Of a DNA stretch of 64,000 nucleotides, positions 8,909 through 15,468 are shown piece after piece (the first letter of the stretch is position 1; every line of letters starts with the position of its first letter). The stretch is taken from NCBI RefSeq assembly GCF_000382045.1, contig NZ_KB907454.1:1-64000 (forward strand), written 5' to 3'. This DNA comes from Variovorax atrisoli 110B. Its GTDB lineage: Bacteria > Pseudomonadota > Gammaproteobacteria > Burkholderiales > Burkholderiaceae_C. A model generated the notes under the pieces. The model was not told the DNA's origin. It did no database searches and worked only from the letters and a program-made list of their open reading frames with translations. Made by a program: the position numbers and the translations under genes.

Positions 8909-8926
8909 GTAGCCTTTTTGGGCTAC
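8909..8926 (-). promoter_or_regulatory. Hairpin in the leader of the EAL-CBS-GGDEF gene
   Basis: Inverted repeat GTAGCC with a 6-base loop and GGCTAC. In the mRNA of the minus-strand gene it would form a 6-bp stem with an A-rich loop, 5 bases before a possible TTG start and about 50 bases before the ATG. An AT-rich TATAAAT (about 8937-8943) just upstream could be a -10 box, which would put the hairpin near the 5' end of the transcript. Role unknown. Confidence 0.45.
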
Positions 8927-8978
8927 AGAATGCCGTATTTATATGACAGGTGCACGGGCCGCCCTGCCACCGCCAGGG

Positions 8979-9518
8979 TCAGGCGACGGTGGTGACGATG
9001 CGCCCCGCGCGCCCGTCGGACAGCGCGATGCGCTCCCACAGCACGCGTCCGGGAAGGATCGGCACGACGCGGTCGGTGTTCGGCCCGGTGGCGATCTCCA
9101 GCGACGACAGCTCGCCCGCGTGCCAGCCCAGAGCGTCGAGCGTGGCCTCGGCTTCGAGAATCTCCTGCGAGGCGTAGCCGATCAGCGAGCGGCCCATGAA
9201 TTCGCTGGCGTCGGCGCGCCATTCGGACTGGCGCGAGGGCGATGCGGCCAGCAGCCGGTGCGTTCGGTCGCAGATCAGGTGCACCTTGCGCGTGGTCGAC
9301 TCGACCAGCCGCTTCAGCGCGGCGTCCTGCGCCGAATCGCACGCTGCCGCGAGCAGCCGGTGTGCCACGGCCTGCTGCGCCGGCGATAGCGCAAGCTGTC
9401 CGCGCTCCCAGCGCGACACGGTCGCCTGGCTCACGCCCATCAGCTGAGCGAAGTGAGCCTGCTTGATGCCGCGCAGCAGCCGCATCTGACGCAGCGCGAG
9501 GCCGAGGTTCCTGCGCAT
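8979..9518 (-). CDS. XRE-type helix-turn-helix regulator
   Basis: DNA-binding protein of 179 residues. The N-terminus holds a Cro/C1-type helix-turn-helix (about 6-50; QAHFAQLMGVSQATVSRWERG). The remaining about 120 residues look like a small sensor domain, with HLICDRTHRLLAAS and FMGRSLIGYASQEI resembling a PAS-like fold, though this is inferred from pattern only. The ATG at 9518 is one base after the stop codon of the upstream GntR gene, indicating translational coupling. The two regulators, the racemase and the NCS1 permease probably form one transcript, so it may take part in allantoin/purine control. Confidence 0.8.
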   Translation of the reverse strand: MRRNLGLALRQMRLLRGIKQAHFAQLMGVSQATVSRWERGQLALSPAQQAVAHRLLAAACDSAQDAALKRLVESTTRKVHLICDRTHRLLAASPSRQSEWRADASEFMGRSLIGYASQEILEAEATLDALGWHAGELSSLEIATGPNTDRVVPILPGRVLWERIALSDGRAGRIVTTVA

Positions 9519-9519
9519 G

Positions 9520-10281
9520 TCAGGCCAGCAGCGCCTTGACCAGGTCGAGCTGCCGGTCGGGTTTTTCGGTGCCGAGTTCGAGGCTGGCCTCGATGCGCTC
9601 CAGGTGCTCGGTCATGCTCTTCACCGCGGCTTCGACGTCGCCCTTGCGGCACAGGCGCAGGAACTCCGCGTGCTCGTCCGACGAGCAGTGCGGGTCGTTC
9701 GAGGAGTGGTAGAGCATCGCGATCAGCGAGCTGCGTGCCACCAGTTCGCGTACCAGTTCGGCCAGCGTGCGGTTGCCCGTGGCCTCGGCCAGGGTCACGT
9801 GGAAATCGCCCAGCAGCTTCTCGCGCACCGTGCCCATGGTGGTGCTCTGGCGCAGCGCGGTGCGTTCGAACTTGATGTGCTGCTCGAGCGCCTGGTAGTC
9901 GCGCGCCCGTGCACTGGCGATGAAGAGGCGCACCACCTCGCTCTCGAGGATGCGGCGCACCGCGAACACCTCGCGGGCTTCCTCGACCGAAGGCTGGCTC
10001 ACGAACGCGCCCTTGTCGGGAATCATCTCGATGAGCTTGTCCTTCGACAGCATCAGCAGCGCCGCTCGCACCTTGGTGCGGCTCACCGAATACACGCGTC
10101 CCAGTGCCTCCTCGCGCAGCCAGGTGCCCGGCGGCAGGCGCTTCTCGACGATCGCGGTGGCGATGTCGTTGGCGATGCTCTCGATGGAGCTGTTCTTGTC
10201 GGCCGGTGCCGCGCCGTTCTCTTCCGGAACGGCGGCGGTGGCAGCAGGGGCAGGAGATCTGGTGGAACTGGCGCGGGGCAT
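9520..10281 (-). CDS. GntR-family (FCD) transcriptional regulator, purine/allantoin locus
   Basis: FadR-type GntR regulator of about 253 residues. The winged helix-turn-helix spans about 35-100 (EALGRVYSVSRTKVRAALLMLSKDKL) and an FCD ligand domain follows (about 110-240) with metal-site residues in LLGDFHVTLAEATGN and the later HAEF/EHLERIE helix. The start MPRASSTR at ATG 10281 was chosen over an upstream extension because the upstream frame lies inside the racemase gene region and gives atypical sequence. It is clearly a paralogue of the GntR gene at 27542-28216 (shared VFAVRR, LLGDFHV, LMTEHLEH-like motifs). It sits in the racemase/NCS1 operon, whose promoter has a TGTATACA site. Confidence 0.87.
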   Translation of the reverse strand: MPRASSTRSPAPAATAAVPEENGAAPADKNSSIESIANDIATAIVEKRLPPGTWLREEALGRVYSVSRTKVRAALLMLSKDKLIEMIPDKGAFVSQPSVEEAREVFAVRRILESEVVRLFIASARARDYQALEQHIKFERTALRQSTTMGTVREKLLGDFHVTLAEATGNRTLAELVRELVARSSLIAMLYHSSNDPHCSSDEHAEFLRLCRKGDVEAAVKSMTEHLERIEASLELGTEKPDRQLDLVKALLA

Positions 10282-10295
10282 GCGCGGATTGTGGC

Positions 10296-11033
10296 CTACC
10301 GCGCGAGGGTGAAGCCTTCGAGTGCGCCAATGATGGGCTTTGGCAGGGGCTTTGCGAGCTCGCCGCGCTTGCTGGTGCGCAGCTTCAGCGTCACCAGCGA
10401 CTCGATGAGCTTGGTGCCCGCGGCCACGCCGTCGATCACCGGTACGCCCAGTACGCCCTCGATGTGCTCGCACAGGTCGGTCATGCCGGCGCAGCCGAGC
10501 ACGATGCAGTCGGTGCCGTCTTCTTCGAGCGCGCGGCGGCACTCCTCGACGATGCGCTCCCGGGCGCGCGAGCCGGGCTCCTCCAGTTCCAGCACCGGCA
10601 GCTCGCAGGCGCGCACGTTGGCGCAGAAGCGCTCCATGCCGTAGATCTCGGCCAGGTGCCAGGCCTGCCCGATGGTGCGGCCCAGCGTGGTCACCACGCT
10701 GAAGCGGCTGCCGATCATGCTGGCCAGGTGCATCGCGGCCTCGGCGATGCCCACCACCGGGCCGCGCGCCAGTTCGCGTGCGGCCTTCAGGCCCGGATCG
10801 CCGAAGCAGGCGATCACGTAGCCGTCGATGCCGTCGCGCTCGCCCGACGCGATCTCCTGCAGCAGGCCCGGAACGGCGAGCGCCTCGTCGTAGTGGCTCT
10901 CGATGGACACCGGCCCCATGGCCGGGCTCACCGCGACGATCTCGGTGCCGGCCTGCGCCACCGCGCGGGCACAGGCGCCGATCTTCTCGGTCATGCTCCA
11001 GGTGGTGTTGGGATTGATGATCTTGATGCGCAC
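10296..11033 (-). CDS. Asp/Glu/hydantoin racemase family protein (probable allantoin racemase)
   Basis: Cofactor-independent racemase of the Asp/Glu/hydantoin racemase superfamily, 245 residues, cytosolic. The two catalytic cysteines are visible: Cys76 in VIACFGDPG and Cys181 in VLGCAGM. The N-terminus RIKIINPNT is typical of hydantoin/allantoin racemases (HyuE/HpxA type). With an NCS1 permease upstream and allantoin genes elsewhere in the window, conversion of R-allantoin to S-allantoin for PuuE is the most likely role; hydantoin racemase is the alternative. Start ATG 11033, 42 bases after the NCS1 permease stop. Confidence 0.82.
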   Translation of the reverse strand: MRIKIINPNTTWSMTEKIGACARAVAQAGTEIVAVSPAMGPVSIESHYDEALAVPGLLQEIASGERDGIDGYVIACFGDPGLKAARELARGPVVGIAEAAMHLASMIGSRFSVVTTLGRTIGQAWHLAEIYGMERFCANVRACELPVLELEEPGSRARERIVEECRRALEEDGTDCIVLGCAGMTDLCEHIEGVLGVPVIDGVAAGTKLIESLVTLKLRTSKRGELAKPLPKPIIGALEGFTLAR

Positions 11034-11075
11034 GGCGCGGTCCCTTTCTTTCTGTCTATCTGACTAACCGGTGGT

Positions 11076-12569
11076 TCAGGTCTTGTTGCTGCGGTTCAGC
11101 ACGGCATAGATGATGAAGCCCAGCGCCATGCCGATGAACCATGCATAGTTGGCGGCGCCGCGCAGCGTCGGCACCATCACGCAAAGAATAGGCACGATGG
11201 CCGCCGGCACCAGCGCCTGGATCGCCTTCGGGTTGTAGCCGCCGCTGTACCAGTACTCGCCCTTGGGGCTCATGCTGTAGAGCGCGTCAACGTCGATGCG
11301 CTGCTTGCGCACGATGTAGTAGTCGGCAATGAGGATGCCGAACAGCGGGCCGATGAACGAGCCCAGCACGTCGAGCGTGTAGTGGATGACTTCGGGGCTG
11401 TTGTAGAGGTTCCATGGCGTGAGGAACACCGAACCCACCGCGGCGATCATGCCGCCCGTGCGCCAGCTGATGTGCTGCGGCGCCACGTTGGAGAAGTCGA
11501 ACGCGGGCGAGACGAAGTTCGCGACGATGTTGATGCCGATGGTGGCGATCATGAAGGTCAGCGCGCCCAGCACGACGGCGGTGGTGCTGTCGATCTTGCC
11601 CACGGTGTGCACCGGGTCGGTGATGAGCTCGCCGAACACCGGCAGCGTGGCGGCGGTGGTGATGACCGTCAGCAGCGAGAAGAACACGAAGTTCACCGGC
11701 AGGCCCCAGAAGTTGCCCTTCTTCACCGCCTCGAAGCTCTTGCCGTAGCGCGAGAAGTCGCCGAAGTTGAGCATCGGGCCGCTGAAGTAGCTCACCACCA
11801 GCGCGATGGCCGAGAGCATCACGGGCAGCGCGTCCCAGCCCTGGAACTTGATGCCGCCCAGGTTCAGGTCGATGTTGCTCCAGCCGGCCTTCCACACCAG
11901 CCAGCCGCACAGGATGGCCATGACGACGTACACGGCAGGGCCGGCCCAGTCGATGAACTTGCGGATCGCATCCATGCCGTGCCAGAACACGAAGGCCTGC
12001 AGCACCCACATGACCATGAACGCGACCCAGCCCAGGGCGGACAGGCCGGCGAAGCCGTACTTGGTGACCTCGGCGTAAGGCGCCAGGCCGGGCGCCATGT
12101 GCAGCGCCAGCACCATGAAGGCGGCAGAGGCGAGGTAGGTCTGCACGCCGTACCAGGCCACCGCGATCAGTCCGCGGATGATGGCCGGAATGTTCGCGCC
12201 CAGCACGCCGAAGGGTGCACGGCACACCACGGGGTAGGGCACGCCCGTCACCTGGCTGGGCTTGGCCACGAGGTTGCAGAAGATCTGCACGATCACGATG
12301 CCCACCAGCAGCGACACCAGCACCTGCCAGCTCGAAAGGCCCAGCGCGAAGAGGCTGCCCGCGGTGATGTAGCCGCCCACGCTGTGCACGTCGGACATCC
12401 AGAAGGCGAAGATGTTGTACTGTCCCCAGGTCTGCTTCTTCAGCGGGGCGAGGTCTTCGTTGGTCAGGCGCGGGTGGTAGCCGGGCTTGATGACGGCATT
12501 CGATTCTGCGTGCGGCGCAATGCCGGCTTCGCTCGCCCCCGTGGGGGCCTGGCTGACGACTGTGCTCAT
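11076..12569 (-). CDS. NCS1 family allantoin/hydantoin/cytosine-type permease
   Basis: Inner-membrane symporter of the NCS1 family, 497 residues, about 12 membrane segments. Recognisable features are PLKKQTWGQYNIFAFWMSDVHS at the start of the first segment, VVCRAPFGVLGANIPA, FVFWHGMDAIRKFIDWAGP and DFSRYGKSFEAVKKG, a pattern typical of PucI, Mhp1 and related carriers. It heads the operon with the racemase and two regulators. A TGTATACA palindrome lies 78 bases upstream. Probable substrate: allantoin or a hydantoin; uracil/cytosine relatives cannot be excluded. Confidence 0.87.
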   Translation of the reverse strand: MSTVVSQAPTGASEAGIAPHAESNAVIKPGYHPRLTNEDLAPLKKQTWGQYNIFAFWMSDVHSVGGYITAGSLFALGLSSWQVLVSLLVGIVIVQIFCNLVAKPSQVTGVPYPVVCRAPFGVLGANIPAIIRGLIAVAWYGVQTYLASAAFMVLALHMAPGLAPYAEVTKYGFAGLSALGWVAFMVMWVLQAFVFWHGMDAIRKFIDWAGPAVYVVMAILCGWLVWKAGWSNIDLNLGGIKFQGWDALPVMLSAIALVVSYFSGPMLNFGDFSRYGKSFEAVKKGNFWGLPVNFVFFSLLTVITTAATLPVFGELITDPVHTVGKIDSTTAVVLGALTFMIATIGINIVANFVSPAFDFSNVAPQHISWRTGGMIAAVGSVFLTPWNLYNSPEVIHYTLDVLGSFIGPLFGILIADYYIVRKQRIDVDALYSMSPKGEYWYSGGYNPKAIQALVPAAIVPILCVMVPTLRGAANYAWFIGMALGFIIYAVLNRSNKT

Positions 12570-12925
12570 GGTCTTACCTCTTGCGGGTGGGTGGATCAGA
12601 ACCTGTTTTGACGCAAATTTCGCGCCGGATTATCGGGTGCGTTATTTGTATACAAAAAACGAACGCAATCAAGGTCATTCGAGAACTCATATATCGGTGT
12701 AATCCCTGAGGTCTTCGCGTTGGCGTCGGGTGCGGCGCGGGCTCACGGGCGTGTCCGTCCCTGCGCTGCTCGCCGTGGGCAGGCGCGGACCGAGGGAATA
12801 AGGGGGCAGGGAGGCGGATGCCTCGGGATGGGGCGAGACCGTGTAGCGGTGCACCCGGGAGGTGCGCCGCTACGCGGCCAGCGCCGCCCGATGCGGCGGC
12901 GTGCAGTGGGAAGGCTTGACCGGCC
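12570..12925. other. Intergenic region with operator and hairpin
   Basis: No gene. The left part carries the NCS1 permease promoter with the TGTATACA palindrome. The right part is GC-rich and contains a strong hairpin: GTAGCGGTGCACC (12843-12855), a 5-base loop, and GGTGCGCCGCTAC (12861-12873), 13 pairs with one G-U. It lies downstream of the proline-rich lipoprotein gene and could end its transcript, although no T-run follows. Confidence 0.45.
12647..12654. promoter_or_regulatory. TGTATACA operator, copy 2 (NCS1 permease)
   Basis: Here the palindrome extends to 12 bases, TTTGTATACAAA (12645-12656), 78 bases upstream of the NCS1 permease ATG. Same core as the copies at 5974, 28238 and 30089. 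Confidence 0.75.
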
Positions 12926-14332
12926 TTACTGGCCGTGCTCCTTCTTGTGCGGGGCGGCGGCGTGTTCGTGGGGAGCCGGAGGATGCTCGGGATGCCCATG
13001 CGAAGGCGCGGGCGGGTGCGGTCTCGGTGCGGGAGCCGGTGCCGACACCGGCCTCGGTGGCCGCTGGAGCCTCTGCTCGCCTCCTTCGTGCACTGCAACT
13101 GGCGGGCGCCCTTCATGCGCCATTCGCGCATCGTCGGCGGGCGGCTTCGGTCTTTGAGGCAGCTCGGCGCGGGCCTGCGCCGGCGTCGGTGAGGCCACTG
13201 CAGGCTCGGGCCTCCTGGCAGGGGCCTCGGACATGAGCGGCTCTGGACGCGACTGCGGTGCAGGGTGCGAAAGAGGCTCGCCATGCGCCTGCGCCTCGGG
13301 GCGGCCCGGTGGTTCAGGGCGCGACTGAGGCGCAGAGGCCGGCTGCGGCTGCGAAGGTGGGCGAGCCGCAGCAGCCTGTTGTGCGGCAGGAGTGCCGGGA
13401 ACCGCAGGGCGGAGCGCCTCCGCCGACCGTGCCGCGGGCGGCGGTTGACGGTCGGCCGGCAGCGCGGCGACCGGCTTCGCGCTCGCCGGAACCGGCGCCA
13501 TCGCGCGCACGACGGGCGGGAGCGCAGCGGCAAGGTGGGCACTTGCCGGAATCGCGGCTTCGAACGGCCTTCCGCTCGCGGTCGCGCTGGCGGGCGCCAC
13601 CACCTTCACTGTCTGGCTGTTGTTGTTGTTGATGTTCGTGACGTTGGTGATGTTGTTGATCGTCGTGTTGTTCGTCACGCTGTTGATCGTGGTGTTCTGC
13701 ACGCGCATGCCGACGTTGTTGACCGGCGGCGCGCTGACGACCACCGCCGGCGGCGTACCGATCGGGGCAGGCACGATCAGGCCGAGCCGCGAACCGGGAG
13801 GCGCGGGAACGAACACGCCAGGTGGCCCGATCGGAGCGATCCCTGCCACCACGCCGGCTGCCGCCACCGACACTGCAAGGCTCAGCCCCAGCGGCGGCGG
13901 CACGAACGCGACGCCCGGCGGCGACCAATGGCCTGCGACGAAGACCACCACGTTGTCGCGGTGCTCGTAGTAAGGCTGCACCCATCCATAGCCGGGTTGC
14001 GGGGGCGCGGACCAGCGGCCTGCGGCCCACACCCAGTTGCCCTGCCACGTCCAGTAGCCGCCGGTCCACACCGCGCCCGCGAAAGGCGGGGGCGGCGGCA
14101 CTTCCACGAGCATCGGCGGCGGAGCCCATGCCACCGCGATCGGAGGAGGCTGATACAGCGGCGGATCGACGTACACGCTCACGACAGGCGGTGCGGCGAC
14201 AGCGACGTGCGCGGGCTGCACGACGGTGCGGACCACCGGAGCCGGCGGTTGAACGACACAGCCTGCAGTCAGGCTCACCACCAGAACTCCGGCAATCTGA
14301 AGTGCGGGGAGAGAAGAAGGTGCTTTTCTCAT
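12926..14332 (-). CDS. Proline-rich lipoprotein with an Asn/Thr-rich segment
   Basis: Predicted lipoprotein of 468 residues; lipobox LTAGC gives acylated Cys25 after a hydrophobic signal. Residues about 85-150 hold a Trp/Tyr-rich module (GGYWTWQGNWVWAAGRW, then WVQPYYEHRDNVVVFVAGHW) like the YXWGXW-type repeats of envelope proteins. Residues about 155-185 are Ala/Gly/Pro-rich and hydrophobic. Residues about 212-245 form a striking Asn/Thr/Ile-rich run (TINSVTNNTTINNITNVTN). The last about 220 residues are low-complexity Pro/Ala/Arg/Gln with a His-rich end. The function is unknown; a periplasmic or outer-membrane, cell-wall-contacting role is a guess. ATG 14332; divergent from the atypical response regulator. 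Confidence 0.7.
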   Translation of the reverse strand: MRKAPSSLPALQIAGVLVVSLTAGCVVQPPAPVVRTVVQPAHVAVAAPPVVSVYVDPPLYQPPPIAVAWAPPPMLVEVPPPPPFAGAVWTGGYWTWQGNWVWAAGRWSAPPQPGYGWVQPYYEHRDNVVVFVAGHWSPPGVAFVPPPLGLSLAVSVAAAGVVAGIAPIGPPGVFVPAPPGSRLGLIVPAPIGTPPAVVVSAPPVNNVGMRVQNTTINSVTNNTTINNITNVTNINNNNSQTVKVVAPASATASGRPFEAAIPASAHLAAALPPVVRAMAPVPASAKPVAALPADRQPPPAARSAEALRPAVPGTPAAQQAAAARPPSQPQPASAPQSRPEPPGRPEAQAHGEPLSHPAPQSRPEPLMSEAPARRPEPAVASPTPAQARAELPQRPKPPADDARMAHEGRPPVAVHEGGEQRLQRPPRPVSAPAPAPRPHPPAPSHGHPEHPPAPHEHAAAPHKKEHGQ

Positions 14333-14627
14333 TCGATATTCCCGAGGACGTGCACGAATGGCACAGGGAACGACCTAACGGGCCCTCGAAAACAGTCGAT
14401 GACAGCGCCGCGATGAATTTCATGCGGTAACGATATTTCGTTCGTCGAGTCGACCCATGTCAGGCTGCACTCAGGCCGAATATCGTCCGTGAATGGAGGG
14501 ATGAACGACTCACGTGCAGGAAGACGAAAAGACCGATCGTCTTCCTAAGTAATGAATTAGATCAATGATCTACAGCAAACATATAAGAACACGGTAGCTC
14601 CACTCTGGCGCGTTGGAAGGAGAAACC
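14333..14627. promoter_or_regulatory. Divergent promoter region with two inverted repeats
   Basis: This region separates the lipoprotein gene from the response regulator gene and is AT-rich toward the right. It has a perfect 10-bp inverted repeat AGGAAGACGA / TCGTCTTCCT with a 9-base spacer (14518-14546). A 15-base palindrome TAGATCA-A-TGATCTA lies at 14558-14572. A TATAAG-like sequence follows near 14581. These are candidate operator sites for the regulator encoded next door or for another factor. Confidence 0.5.
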
Positions 14628-15410
14628 GTGCGGCTTCTGGATTCAAAACTTTCTCTCGACCACGCATCGAGCGGTGAAATCGTCGACACCGAAAAAGGAC
14701 GAGTTAAGGAGGGCGTCGAAGATATCGATGCCACCCGAATACTGCTCGTCGATCACCGTTCCAGCTTTTGCGATTCGATGAACCAGGCGTTGCAGCAGAA
14801 GGGTTTGCTCATCGACGTATCGCGCGGTGCCAACGCGGCAGCGACGCCTGCGCTCGCGCGGGACTATTCGCTGGTTCTGTTGAATTCCATGCAGCCCGGC
14901 ATCGCTGGCCTGAGCGCCGTGCGATCGATCCGGCGCAAGACGAACGCGCCCCTGCTCGTTCTGACCGAGCGCGACAGCGTTGCCGTGCGCCTCGCGGGCC
15001 TGGAGCTCGGAGCGAGCGACTACCTGGTCAAGCCTTTCACGATGCCCCAGCTGCTGTCGCGCATCAGGGCGTTGGCACGCAACTGCGCTGCGCGCCCACA
15101 GCCGATACTGTGGCTGGGCGATCTGGAGATCAACGAATGCGATGCGACCTGCTGCCGCGACGGCAAGGACCTCGGCCTGACCAGGATGGAGTTCGTGCTG
15201 CTGCTGGTGCTGCTTCGCAATCAGGGTCAAGTGCTCTCGCGCGATACGCTCGCCCGCGAAGTCTGGGGCACGGAGTTCGATCCCGCCACCAACGCGATCA
15301 ACGTCGCCATACTGCGCCTGCGCAACAAGCTCGATTCACCGTTCCAAGTGAAGCTGCTCCATACGGTGCGAGGCAAGGGCTACGTGCTCGAGCAGCGGAC
15401 GCGGTCGTGA
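14628..15410 (+). CDS. Atypical OmpR/PhoB-type response regulator lacking the phosphoacceptor Asp
   Basis: Receiver plus winged-helix regulator of about 260 residues. The receiver starts near residue 37 after an unusual N-terminal extension. The phosphorylation pocket is altered: the acidic pair is VDH (Asp42, His43), and the phosphoacceptor position in YSLVLLNSMQPG is Asn86 (codon AAT 14883-14885). Thr113 and Lys135 are kept. The C-terminal domain (about 165-255) is a complete DNA-binding wing with LTRMEFVLLLVLL and HTVRGKGYVLE. GTG 14628 was chosen because GGAAGGAG lies 5 bases upstream; an in-frame TTG at 14613 would overlap that site. No kinase gene is adjacent. It probably acts without phosphorylation. 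Confidence 0.85.
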   Translation: MRLLDSKLSLDHASSGEIVDTEKGRVKEGVEDIDATRILLVDHRSSFCDSMNQALQQKGLLIDVSRGANAAATPALARDYSLVLLNSMQPGIAGLSAVRSIRRKTNAPLLVLTERDSVAVRLAGLELGASDYLVKPFTMPQLLSRIRALARNCAARPQPILWLGDLEINECDATCCRDGKDLGLTRMEFVLLLVLLRNQGQVLSRDTLAREVWGTEFDPATNAINVAILRLRNKLDSPFQVKLLHTVRGKGYVLEQRTRS

Positions 15411-15468
15411 AGGGCCTGATCGCCACCTGACGGATCGAAGCGCTGGCGGCCAGCGAACCTGGTTCGTG

